Shown in pieces: positions 33,078 to 43,963 of a stretch of 64,000 bases of DNA (position 1 is its first letter; the number at the start of each line of letters is the position of its first letter). The position numbers and the translations under genes are program-made. Under the pieces are notes generated by a model. The model worked only from the letters and a program-made list of their open reading frames with translations, was not told the DNA's origin and made no database searches. The stretch comes from Ectobius pallidus (Eukaryota > Arthropoda > Insecta > Blattodea > Ectobiidae), in contig CAXKWD010000009.1 in assembly GCA_964059195.1 (NCBI GenBank), positions 45,355,160 to 45,419,159 of the forward strand, in the 5' to 3' direction.

Positions 33078-33111
33078 CTGATGAAGGCCTGGAGGTTCAG
33101 GTGGAAACGTC
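33078..33111 (+). ncRNA. hammerhead-like core of a lost PLE end
   Basis: CTGATGA (33078-33084) is followed by GCCTG...CAGGT as stem II, then GAAAC and GTC (33104-33111). No PLE protein is left around it, so it would be a 3' remnant. The core order and the GAAACGTC string match the copy at 19013-19047. Confidence 0.4.
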
Positions 33112-34165
33112 ACGATAATTAATGTGAGTTTGAGTTTTATCCACTGACTACAAATTTCCTTCTTGTGTTTTTTATAATTTTATAAATGGGCTTAGCCTCA
33201 CCATTTTTTATTTTGATGAAATTTGCTAGGTGATACGTACCAATCTTCTGAACCCCAAAACAAATCTTTTTATACCTCTAAGAAATTTTACTCCTGAGAT
33301 ATAGGCATTTGTTTAGTACACAAACAAGCAAAAAATGTAACTTCAGACTTATTTTCTGAAAGCTGTAAATTTTATATTTGAATCAGTAGGATGATCAGAC
33401 AGGGCTCATTGGAAAGCTTAAAGAATGGACTTTGATTTGTGCATACTAAATTAGATTTAAGATAAGTCTAAACAGAGGTTTTTGGAGCTCTAATCTTCAT
33501 TCATGAACTCTTGTTTTGCATAATCTTAGGCATTAAAAAAACAATGAAGGACTTGGAGTAACAGGCCAATTTTTTTCCGTGTTACACTTATGTATGAGAA
33601 GTATGTGTAAGAAAAACTGAGCTGTTACTGGTGGTCCTTCACCCTGAAAAATTTGCTTACACTTCAAAAAAATTTAAATCGTGCTTTTTTTTTCAGTCCC
33701 AAAAAGTAATGTGGGACAGGTGACAAACATCTGAAAATGCCAGGATGAGAAGCCCTTATAATGTACTTTAAAATAAAAATAAAATCATCATGTGATTCAA
33801 AGCCTTGATGAGATACAAGTCTTTGAAATATCAAGAAAACAACACTTGACCGGTACTGAAAACAGGCTAAGCAGATAGGATAATTACCAACAAAATTTAC
33901 TTTAAATTTACATAAAACACAAAACATTAATATACAAATGAAAATTTTCCTCAGTTATGCAAATTTCTGCTATTTTGTGATATTTTCTAGCAAATTTCCA
34001 CATTTGATGTCTTTTTAAGCTACTTTGATGGCAATTTCAATTACTGTATTTTCAACTATTATATTCAGAAACCATTCTTATCCTGGTTTATTAGGTGTAG
34101 TACTGCATTAAACACTAGGCCTATATATTGAATTATAGACCTATATTGAAATTATATGTTAACTG

Positions 34166-34626
34166 CAGTGCTTTAGTTGGAAAATATTTTTTGGGGGTAC
34201 TCATCTTACTTCAAAATTTTCCATATCGCCTCATACTGAATGTAATCCTTCGGTTTACATTTTCTGCATGCAGTTTCTTCTGCTGACCTATTACCATACC
34301 TGACGTATGGAGCAGGATCAAAAACGTCTAGTGGTGGTCCCACACATTTTATGAAAACAAGGTGGCTAGCCAACATGTGATCTAAGGAGAAAGTAACTGT
34401 AGAAATGCGCACGAAGGTGAAGATTAGAACGCATATCTGTGGAGAATTTAATAGTGCTTGTCATTTTTTGTATTGAATTAGACATTTAATAAGTATTTTA
34501 GGACAATATCGTCCCTGTACTGCCAGTACGACGTACCGGAGCACATATTTTTCCCGGTATGGTAGAAGGAAAATAATTTTATACCAGTACGCAGTACCGG
34601 TGCGTACCGGCCCAACTAAAGCACTG
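34166..34626. mobile_element. hAT-type MITE with 8-bp TSD
   Basis: Perfect 15-bp terminal inverted repeats CAGTGCTTTAGTTGG are flanked by GTTAACTG at 34158-34165 and 34627-34634. An 8-bp duplication and CA...TG ends define the hAT superfamily. It has no transposase ORF, and a subterminal GTACCGG cluster near 34530-34610. Confidence 0.9.
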
Positions 34627-34896
34627 GTTAACTGTTATTATAAGATAAGTTCTAGACATGCACTGTTCACTGGAGAGTGGGTGCTAACCAAGTCATGTTT
34701 GAACATGCATAGCTTCACATGATCCGACCTCTCTGTTCAACGCTGTCCACTATTCACTCTTGTGAATGTAGGTTGACTCAAAGCATGTAGGTTGTGTTTG
34801 TGCTGCATTGTCTTTTGATTAGTTTCTTTTGTAAATTACAACTATTGTTATTTTGTGTTGAATACATGCTATTGAAATTATTGCCAGTATATTATT

Positions 34897-35835
34897 ATGA
34901 TGGAGTGTACTTGTTCTAGTGGCATCTTCAAAGGTAAGGTATGTCATAAATTATCTTACTCTAGATCTTCAGTACTCCATACTATTTCAGAGTTCACTGA
35001 AGAACAAAAAACATTATTTTCAATTAGAACTGGCTGCGATGATATAAAAAATGTTTGCACTTTTCAAAAGGCGGAATTTTTGGACAGATACTTCCATATT
35101 TATGGACGGTCTTGCTCTGACCCTACAGTGTTCACTCAAAACCTATTAAAAGATCTCTCAGACAAATATCAATGACACTTTCCATGTGCAATCCTGAGCT
35201 GAAATTAATCCCAGGGAAAGCACTGTGTACAAAATGTATACAAAAAATTCAAAATCCAAAACAAGGCACAGATATCAGTACTGACAGTGAAGATGAATGC
35301 TCAGACATTTATGAATCTGAAACTATTCTTGTTGAAACATTTAATGATGCTTGTTCGGCCCTTGTTATTTCTCCTGTTACGGTGCAGCAGCTGTCAGTTG
35401 CAGCTAGACCCTCAGTGTTAAAAAAGAAAGTTAGTAAAATAGCCAAATCTGTAACAGGAAAGTTTGATTTGAACATTTCAACAGATAATGAGGATTTTTC
35501 AATGAACATGCAGCATGTCAGTTTAGTGAATGAGTATGAGCAACTGATTCACAAGCTTGAAGAAAAAATGAAAGTTGCATCTTCTACTCAAGAAAAAGTA
35601 AAATTGTAAGTTTAGCTCCTAGCAGTTTGAGTATTACGGTACTCAGCCAATACCTAGTCCGCCAGTCAAAAATTTATTGAAAAAGAATGAGATTTTGCCA
35701 TAGATTGGGGAGAACAGGACTAGGAATAAACTTGATGAAGTTTCAGTTAAAACTGTACAAGACTTCTATGAAAATGATGAGTACAGCAGCATGATGCCAG
35801 GGAAAAGGGATTGTATATCTGTTAGAGGACCTGAT
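34897..35835 (+). pseudogene. decayed transposon ORF (C-x-C...PG-K-x-L-C-x-x-C family)
   Basis: Two overlapping frames (34897-35175, 35172-35609) and a third degenerate stretch to about 35835 form one protein. It starts MECTCSSGIFKGKVCHKL, continues CSDPTVFTQNLLKDL, then LIPGKALCTKCIQKI, a coiled segment ending LEEKMKVASSTQEKVKL, then SLAPSSLSI and YLVRQSK, then FYENDEYSSMMPGKRDCISV. I recall a multi-copy animal protein family with this order of motifs (LAP-x-S-W-S-I, then F-Y-x-D-D-E-x-S-R-x-x-P-G-K-K-D), generally annotated as uncharacterised. The copy is broken by frameshifts and stops and cut off by the MITE at 35870. Confidence 0.55.
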
Positions 35836-35869
35836 GGAGAAAAAGGTTAACATACAGAAAAGTATCTAA

Positions 35870-36271
35870 TAATATTCGAGATGGAGATTTTTTACATACA
35901 TACTTCACCAATTACAGAAACTAACCTTAACATGTTTCGAGCCTGCCTCTAGACCACGGGTGCGCAACTGGTTCACGTTGTGCCACTGTGCCGTGGGGTA
36001 ATGCCCCCCACTACAGTCGCCCTTGACGTCAGCATAAAGCAGTTTCGACGTGACACTGAACATGAAGAGCAGGCTTCATACGTCACAGCAGGATGGGGGA
36101 CTAAAACGTTTCCCCTCAGTTGCTCAGGTATGCTCTAGACTCATCCTCAGCTATACTATCTCAGATGGAGTATAGCTGAGGATGAGTCTAGAGGCAAGCT
36201 CAAAACATGTTCAGGTTTGTTTCTGTAATCACTGAAGTATGTATGTAAAAAAATCTCCATCTCGAGTATTA
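35870..36271. mobile_element. foldback MITE (~108-bp arms) interrupted by a hAT MITE
   Basis: The left arm from 35870 and the right arm ending 36271 are inverted repeats (TAATATTCGAGATGGAG at the tip) that continue inwards past CCTCTAGAC. Without the insertion at 35955-36132 the whole element is a hairpin of about 216 bp. Its inner 25 bp of stem (36133-36157 with 36169-36193) are perfect. Confidence 0.8.
35955..36132. mobile_element. small hAT-type MITE nested in the foldback MITE
   Basis: It is flanked by CTCTAGAC at 35947-35954 and 36133-36140, an 8-bp TSD. The ends are imperfect inverted repeats (CACGGGTGCGCAACTGG / reverse complement CATACCTGAGCAACTGA). It splits the symmetric arms of the host MITE, which proves the order of insertion. 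Confidence 0.8.
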
Positions 36272-36324
36272 ACAGATGTTTAGTAATGTCACTATTTAAA
36301 CTTCCTAAACTTCCTCTAACAGAA

Positions 36325-36480
36325 ATGAGTACCAGCAATTCTGGGGGTAAAGGCGGCCGGTGCGTAAGGCTGACAACCTTGCCACCTTCATGTGCCGAAT
36401 GTCTAAAATCTGGGAGCCTCACCCTCCTGGAACCCTCTGGGTCTCCATGGCCTGTAATAGGGAACACTTTACTTTTTATA
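36325..36480 (+). repeat. fragment of an interspersed repeat (RCVRLTTLPPSC)
   Basis: One frame reads GGRCVRLTTLPPSCAECLKS, then LEPSGSPWPVIG. From memory, this translated string recurs in many blattodean gene predictions as repeat-derived sequence. The family of the parent element is unknown to me. Confidence 0.35.
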
Positions 36481-37943
36481 CTTTAAGGTACAGAAAAGGT
36501 TAATTTTATGTAACATTATAGTATATTGCGATACAAGTGCCGTAAGGCCCGTGTGTTGCATGCTATTTTTTGCACGATGATTATTTATATCAATTTAATT
36601 ATATTAATTGTGATATTACCTGAAAATATTATGTAAATACATTCTTGAAAATAGATGTTTATTTCAGAAAGTGATTCGCATGTGTTTGTTGTTATGGGAA
36701 CCGAATATTTGTCCTGGGAGCCGTGCCCATAAAGGCTTGTATTATGAAGTGTATCGTAATGAATTATGACGTAGCGCTTGGACCGTAAGTAATTTAACCT
36801 CATCGCAACCGCCCTTAGCAACAAGACTGTGTGGGAATGTCAACTTACGATCCATGTAAACAACGTTCGTAAGTACCACTTACTAGCTAAGGTGTGCAAA
36901 AAAGAGTTTTATGCAGTACCTACATCTAATAAACCAGGATAAGAAGGTTTCTAAGAATGGTTTCTCTAGTTGAAAATAGAGTACTTGAAATTGGCATCAA
37001 AGTAGCTTAAAAAGAAATCAAATGTGGAAATTTGCTAGAAAATATCACAAAAAAGCAGAAATATGCACAACTGAGAAAAATTCTCGTTTGTATATAAATT
37101 TTTTGGATTTTATGCAAATTTAAAGTAAATTTTGTTGGTAATTATCCTATCTGCTTAGCCTATTTCCATGTGTTGTTTTCTTGATATTTCAAAGCCTTGT
37201 AGCTCCTCGATCCCTTCGAATCTCATGATGATTTTGTTTTTATTTTAAAATACATTATAAGGGCATTTTCGAATTTTTATCACCTGTCCCACATTACTTT
37301 TTGTGACTGAAAAAAAAGCATATTTAATTTTTTTTTAATTTTTTTTTAAGTTTAAGTTTAAGCAAATTTTTCAGGGTAAGGATCACCAGTAACAGCTCAG
37401 TTCCTTTCCTACATATACTCCTCATACATAAGTATAACATGAAAAAAAATTGCTGTTACTCCAAGTCCACTATTTTTTTTAATGCCTAAAATTATGCAAG
37501 ACAAGAGTTCATGAACGAAGATTAAAGCCCCAAAAACCTCTGTTTAGACTTATCTTAAGTCTAATTTAGTATGCACAAATGAAAGTCCATTCTTAAAGCT
37601 TTCCAATGAGCCCTATCTGATCATCCTACTGATTCAAATAGATATTCTACAGCTTTCAGAAAATATGTCTGAAATTACATTTTTTGCTTGTTCGAGTTCC
37701 AAACAAATGCCTATATCTCAGGAGTAAAATTTCTGACGTATAAAAAGATTTGTTTTGGGGTCAAATAAAAAACGTCGGGACTCGTATGCAGTTAAAATTA
37801 AAGGTTTAACGTATTAGTTCACAAGTTTCCTATAAAAGACAGGTCATTCTCGGAACATATGAGGCCATGCGACACGAGAGAAAAATGAACAATGTGGAAA
37901 GCGCAACACACGATATTCAACTTAATACATTGTCATAATCATT

Positions 37944-38949
37944 TTGTTTTGTGTTATGGCACCACATACAAATGCTAGCTTGAGAGAAAATGTAGTTAGG
38001 GCTGTTATTGACCTGCATTTTTCGGCATCTGAAGCAGCGAGAAGGTTCCATATTTCTGAAGGAGCAGCTCAGAGGTGGGTACTTCACTATAATGCGACCG
38101 GAAGTTTTCATAGGAAACGTGGATCCGGCCGGCCACGTATTTCGATGCAGGAGCAAGATGCTAGACTGGTCGCAGAAGTTGAACGTATTCCGTTTCATAC
38201 TGCTGCATCCTTGAAAGCTACTGCTCAATTCCCTGGCCATCTTCAAACCATTAGGAACCAGGTAAGATCCGCTAGTTTACAATCTAAGTGAGCACTCTCT
38301 AGAGAAGTCCGGAGGGAAGAACACAAAGACAAGAGCCTCTTATTTGCAGTTGAAAAAACTGACTTCGACTGGAGTAGAGTGATATTTTCAGATGAAGTTA
38401 GTTTTTCGAGTGCATCTTCGGATCCAGTTCTAGTGTATCGACCATCCGGTACCCAGTACGATCCCAAATACACTGCAACTCATGCAAGGAGTGGCATGTT
38501 GGGGCTGGATGTCTCAGGAAAGGGCTGGCACGCTCAACCGAATAAGTGGGCGGTTTAACCAGTGGAAATACCGTTGGTTTCTTGAGAGGTATATGCTTGT
38601 TTATGCCAGGCTTTGTTTTCCTGATGGAAACCTTCAGTTCCTACAGGATAACAGCCCAATCCACACTGCTCGATCAGTTCAAACCTGGTTCGCTGAAAGA
38701 CCATATATCGAGATGATAGACTTTCCAGCGTGTTCCCTAGATTTAAATCCTATTGAGAATGTGTGGGCGGATGTAAAGAAGCATATGAGAAGTTACTGGC
38801 CGAACACACCTCCAGCTTCTGAAGCAGAACTGTGGGAACTAATTCAAACTGTTTGGGACGCTGTGATAGACAAGGATAATTATTTTCTAAACCTTGTAGA
38901 GTCAATGCCCAACAGAGTGAGGGAAGTTATAGTAATGGATGGTGGATAG
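37944..38949 (+). pseudogene. Tc1/mariner-superfamily transposase, broken
   Basis: N-terminal helix-turn-helix (LRENVVRAVIDLHFSASEAA, RRFHISEGAAQRWV), the linker GSGRPRISMQEQDARLV, then the catalytic core: FSDEVSF (first Asp), FLQDNSPIHTAR (second Asp) and DLNPIENVWADVKKHM (Glu). I count 35 residues between the second Asp and the Glu, one more than the usual Tc1 spacing of 34. An in-frame stop lies at about 38289 and a frameshift near 38495, so the enzyme is dead. Terminal inverted repeats were not recognised. From 38809 onward the sequence recurs at 47482. Confidence 0.85.
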
Positions 38950-39242
38950 ACTTAATACTGAGTGTGTGTTTTTTTTATTTTTTGTTTTTTTATTTTTTTT
39001 TATTCTTATTTAAGTTCGTTATTATGTTGCATTATGTTATCTTCTATTTTCAACATGTTTCTTATTATTTTATGCCACAGATACGCATTTGTTGCAAATC
39101 ATTCTTTCTTTCTTGCTTTCTTTTGTGTGTGTCCAAAATTCGACACCAACAATGATAATCCATTGGAAGTAATTATTATTTTATTTCAGTCATTGCCGCG
39201 TTTGAAAAAATAAACAAATAAAAATAAAAAAATACACAAGAA

Positions 39243-39310
39243 CCCACTAAGGATCGAACCCTGACCCCACATGTTCAATTCCGATGTCTTGACCATTACG
39301 CTATTGCGAA
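39243..39310 (-). repeat. tRNA-like module (minus) at left end of composite repeat
   Basis: On the minus strand an A-box-like TAGCGTAATGG (39303-39293) and a B box GTTCGATCC (39259-39251) are spaced as in tRNA. Its copy in the duplicated segment is at about 47916-47983. It is a tRNA-derived repeat, not a convincing tRNA. Confidence 0.5.
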
Positions 39311-39420
39311 CAGATAAGAACAGCCTACATAATTCTAATGAGATTGTAATATCCAAGCTTGAAAATAAGATTAAGCCAAAGTTATTGATTTTGAACTACA
39401 AGTACCGGTATTATAAAATG

Positions 39421-39853
39421 AAGGGTACAGGGGAAGAAGGCGGAATGTCAGTAAATCAAAGTTTTGCAGGAAACGATTTTTAAAGTTTGAGTACTCTAAA
39501 CGCAGATGTATGAAATCAATTATGAATACATTTTCATTCTACAGTAAGAATAATGTGTTTTGTACAGGTGTTGTGAATATCAAGCTCTGAAATTAACTTA
39601 ATCATGTAAAAAAATCGTAAAATGCGATAAAATGTCCAACGGTACAGGGGAAGAAGGTGGAATCTCAGTGAATCAAAGTTTTGCAGGATACGATTTTTAA
39701 AGTTTGAGTACTCTAAACCCAGATGTATGAAATCAATTATGAATACATTTTAATTCTGTAGTAACAATAATGTGTTTTGTGCGCGTTCTGAAATTAACTC
39801 AAACATGTAAAAAAATCATTAAATGCAATGAAATGCACAAACATTTTGAGGTA
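39421..39853 (+). repeat. two tandem 217-bp units
   Basis: Units starting at the ACAGGGGAAGAAGG string (39427 and 39644) repeat for their full length with scattered substitutions. The duplicated copy is at about 48100-48526. Confidence 0.85.
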
Positions 39854-39999
39854 GTAGGTGAAAAAGTATAGTTATGTTTTATGTGGTCATTGCCTACATT
39901 TTTACATAGCTTTTAAGTTATTAAGTGCCAGTATGGTACTTTATGAGATTATGTGTGGAGACAAAAAATGTGTGTCCGTCCGTCCGTGTGTCTGTACGC

Positions 40000-40720
40000 G
40001 CCATAACTCAAATAAACTTTTTTGGATTTTCATGAAACTTGGAAAACACATTTATAATGTCCATGGGAAGAACCCTATTGATATTGAACCAAATTGGTTT
40101 ACCGGTACCGAAGTAATGCTCAATTTAGTGCCTATTTTAATACATTATGGTGCCTTTCTGATAGAAAGGCGCCATAACTCAAATACGCTGAATCGGATTT
40201 CCATGAAACTTGGTATACGCATTTATGACGTCGATGAGAAGTACCCTATTGAATTTGAACCTAATCTGTTGACCGGTACCGGAGTAAAACCCAATTTAGT
40301 GTCTATTTTAGAGGCGCAATAACTCAAACACGCTTTATCGGATATTTATGAAACTACGTATATGCATTTATAATGTCCATGGGAAGACGTCTATTGATAT
40401 TCGACCAAATCGGTTGGCCAGTACCGGAATAATGCCCAATTTAGTGCCTTTTATGTTAATATATAAGAAATCGCGATAACTCAAATACGCTTTATTGAAT
40501 TTTCCTGAAACTTTGTATACCCAAGTATACCGAAGTAAAACCCAATTTAGTGTCTATTTTAAAGACGCGGTAACTCAAATACGCTTTACCGGACTTTTAA
40601 GAAACTTGTATACACATTTATAATGTCCATGGGAAGACGTCTATTGATATTGTATAAAATCGGTTGACCTGCTTCGGAGTAATGCTCTATTTAGTGCCTA
40701 TTTTATGGTAATATACGTAT
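40000..40720 (+). repeat. five-unit array of ~95-165-bp units
   Basis: Units begin at TAACTCAAA strings near 40010, 40176, 40322, 40479 and 40572, each followed by the GAAACTTGG, AATGTCCATGGGAAG and GACCGGTACCGGAGTAA-like cores. It is the same family as at 4780-5230. The 154-codon ORF at 39858-40322 is only the repeat read in frame. Confidence 0.85.
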
Positions 40721-40874
40721 TCAAAAGAATTTATGAAATGCAAATCAGTTATCATGACAAACATAGTCAATTGTTTTACTGTGATTTTATAAGGCTTTGG
40801 CAATTAAAAGACAGTTAGCTATGACAAATAACACTATTGCTTTACATGCGCTTATCCAACCAGACGGTTAAACT

Positions 40875-40949
40875 GACCCAGGTGGCCAAGATGGTAACGT
40901 CTTTGCCTCACATTCTGGAGTTTCATGGTTCAAATCCCGAAACTGGCCA
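40875..40949 (+). repeat. tRNA-like module at right end of composite repeat
   Basis: A perfect A-box match TGGCCAAGATGG (40883-40894) and B box GTTCAAATC (40928-40936) are followed by a T-rich run. It is the same module as at 5234-5307, with conserved downstream sequence (ACATACTGGCACTTTGTTA). Confidence 0.6.
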
Positions 40950-41089
40950 ATTTGACTTTTTTTTTTTCTTTCTTTTTTTGTATTCTGCATATATCATAAC
41001 TGCAATCATAACTGATTAAACAAAAACATACTGGCACTTTGTTACATCAGTTTACCTGATTTTATTAAAAATTGCAATGAAACATTAAT

Positions 41090-41952
41090 TACATTATGAG
41101 ACATTAATTGCCGTACATTAATGATTCCTTATGAGGAAGTGACTAATAGAACATCTGAGCTGTGTGGAACAATATTTCTGCAAATGGTTTGCATCTGCTT
41201 ACTTCTCTTTTGAACGTGGGTTAAAATCTAAAACAAAATAAACGCAATTCAGGTAATAATTAGGTTTATAAAAATTAAAGGTTTAGAAAAGACTTTTTCC
41301 TTAAAATTTTAGGAATTACTGATTTTTGTGCACCAAAAAATGAAAAAAATATATATATATTTCTACATGTGAACAAACATCGGTTGTGTCGTTAGTAAAA
41401 TAGAAATACTTAGGCGCATAAAATCGAAGGCAATGATTAATTTTTAATATCATTACTAGGGTCTGATTTTTAGATATTATAAGCCCTGTATTAGTTTTTT
41501 AAACATATTAAAATAGTTTAATTTTAGTTTTTTTTTTACCATTTTCAGACAACAATCACTAATAATGGAATCTGGATAAACGCAACATTACACCACCGAG
41601 AAACTAACGCGCCAAACTGACACGTCATTTTCCTGTCAGCATTTCCATTTGCGGTCTGTCGGATTATATTATTGTTTATTGAGGATAAATAGTAGTTTGC
41701 ACTTTCAAATCCAAGCAGATGGCAGACTCTGTTGCCAAATTAATCTAATACGAAATGTCAGCTTTTCTTTGCTCTTGTTTCCGACTGACATTTGGCAACG
41801 TTTTATAAATAAACTTCAGCACGCGACTATTGATGAGTATGTCCTTCTTGCATTAAAGAAAACACCGATGTGGTGCCTTGGACGAGGATAGCGTTAGAGG
41901 ACAGTGAGTGCCATTGTCTCCTGACTCGCCGCCTTATTTCGCTGTGACACAT
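41090..41952. other. non-coding sequence between composite repeat and LTR
   Basis: There is a TA run near 41350. Inverted strings GTTGCCAAA / TTTGGCAAC (41730-41800) could form a hairpin. The 80-codon ORF at 41649-41891 has no recognisable motif and is conserved in the copy at 50320 only because the whole segment is duplicated. Confidence 0.5.
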
Positions 41953-43963
41953 TGTGCCATTATTAAACTAAATAATGCCACGAATTTTGTCTCTCATAGC
42001 AACGGCCTGAAATGTGAAGATTTAATTTAATATGTTTGAATGCCCGCTCGGTTACCCTCTTTAATCGTCTGCTTGTTCAAACAGTTGATTAGTTACATGT
42101 CTTCCTCAGTCGTGGAGAACTTCCCCTTTCTTTCCCCTGCCCCTTCTAACCTATAAGCTCTTCCCCTCTTCACGCAGCTGTCTTTCCCCTAGCAGGAAGC
42201 ATTCTAGCAAGCCGTGATTTTTCTCTCAGCTGTGTGTATTCTTCTTCTCAATTCGCGTTCCATTAATGATTCGTTTTTTGTTTAAATACGTTATAAAAGT
42301 GATTTTCATTTGTGGATAAGTACCGCAATGCAGTAAAACAGTTGAAGAACAGTTTGACACTACTATATAGCAAGCTCTGAAGCCCGCTAAAGTCCTCTTT
42401 GCTCTTCAGCTAACGGCCAAGATGGTCACGTTTTGTAATATTGCCGTAATGGCATCTTACAAAAGGTTAGCTAAGCCTTCGTGCGGCCAGTCGAGGTGAG
42501 TGTTTTCAATCTTCTGTAATCAGTGCCTTAAGTTATTTGTTTTGCAGTTCATTTATAGCCTTATAATAATATTTTAGCAAAGCTTGAAAATGAACTGCAC
42601 TTAATTGGTGTTAGCCTAAAGGCTTGAATTATTTTGTGCCTAGTGCCGTGCCATTATGATTTTAACTAAGCGGCCATTTAAACAATGGTTTGGAATTAAT
42701 ATTTCTGATATGGCTTGAAATTAAATGCACGGAGGCCTGTAATTTAATTTGGGCAGGGTTTTTCTGTTATTAATATTTTATTTGTTTTAATTTAGTTTGG
42801 GGCAGGTTCCTTATTATTCAAATGGAGATTTCATTATAATTTGTCACTCACCTCCAACTGGATTTTAATTTGTTTAACTTTGAAAATTCTTGAAGCAGCA
42901 AAGAGCGTTCTCTTGAAGGGCCCCAAGAGAATGAATATTTTATATTATTTGTAAGTATTGGGCCATCAACTTCAGGTCAGTAAACGATTTTAATTTTTAG
43001 CATGTAACATTTTATTTAGGTAAATACAATCTACTCTGTTGTAATATGAATTAAACAAGTCAATTATAGATTGTATTTGCCTAAAGTAAATTAGTAGTTT
43101 AAGCAATTGTGTTTTAATTTAATTTCATTATTCTAACTAGAATGAAATTCAAAAGAATTTAAAGTTGTATATAAAATGTTTGATGTTTTAAACCTTATTG
43201 TCAATGCAAGTTCTTAGTGTGATCCGTGTACATTAATTATTTATGTAACACATATATTTCAATTTATTGATAAGGCATAAGATCACTTTAAGAAAATATT
43301 ATTTTAAAACTGATTATAAATTGTCTGAACCATCTCTTATTTTGCATGTAGAATTTTACTGAATGGAAATACAACATACAGTAACAAATTAATATTGATG
43401 AATTAAAGTATAGGTTGTATTTCCTTGACAGCATTTGTAGTTTTTACCAGTTTAAAATTTTATGTACAGTTAAATATTTGTCTTATAAATGAATTGATTC
43501 CTTTCAAAGAATTTATGTAGAGTCGATTTCTTGTTTTAATATTATTTGATGCTTGCTTAATGTAATTTAATTGAATTTGGATATGCGAACTGATATGTGA
43601 TGAAAATAATTAATAAGCAGTGAGCATATGAAATCTCTAGTGAATTTATATTTTATAATTGCATGAAAAACAGTAATAAATAATAGTAACATGTATAAAT
43701 TAATTGTGACATAACTATTTCAAAATCATATCATTTTATTGTATAAGTTAATTGTATTATTATTCTTTTAATATATTTTGTTTGGAAAATTTAAATAACT
43801 TATTTGTATGTTTCCACTTGGTCGAAGAGGCTGGAAGGAATTTCTAGGCTCTTCGAATTTTAATTTGTGCCATCCCCAGTACTTAATTCGTTTTCAGAAC
43901 CTCTGCGGGCCAGCAATCCTTCCACAAATCCTCACCTATTGTTGTACTGGAAGAGGTGGTGCA
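41953..43963 (+). repeat. 5' LTR of a Ty3/gypsy-like retrotransposon
   Basis: It runs from TGTGCC to GGTGCA, about 2.0 kb, and aligns by eye with the solo LTR at 8375-13402 at both ends. It precedes a gag ORF. A primer-binding site was not recognised immediately downstream. The first 433 bp recur at 50624-51056 as part of the duplicated segment. Confidence 0.65.

Larger units (their letters stand above)
33240..37770. mobile_element. DNA element with ~0.9-kb inverted arms
   Basis: The segment 33240-34116 is the reverse complement, with moderate divergence and small indels, of about 36907-37770. Shared blocks include CCCAAAACAAATCTTTTTATA at the outer side, CAGCTTTC/GAAAGCTG and TATCCTGGTTTATTAG near the inner side. 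The interior holds a decayed ORF and three later insertions. The long arms and single ORF fit a cut-and-paste transposon with very long TIRs. The superfamily is not identified. Confidence 0.7.
38809..42385 (+). repeat. 3.58-kb direct repeat, copy 1 (source)
   Basis: It is nearly identical to 47482-51056. At both edges of this copy the sequence continues naturally (Tc1-like transposase across the left edge, LTR across the right edge), so this copy is ancestral. It contains the transposase C-terminus, the composite tRNA-like repeat and the first ~430 bp of the LTR. Confidence 0.9.

Noticed and set aside
39858..40322. 154-codon ORF (and copy at 48531-48995) as a gene
   Set aside because: It reads through the periodic array; the peptide itself is periodic (K-L-G-x-x-I-Y-x-V, P-I-x-x-E-P-N) and has no other support.
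40000..40720. CRISPR-like array
   Set aside because: Units are longer and degenerate throughout, without constant repeats and unique spacers, and the genome is eukaryotic.
41649..41891. 80-codon ORF conserved at 50320-50562
   Set aside because: Conservation follows from the recent segment duplication; there is no recognisable domain or splice context.
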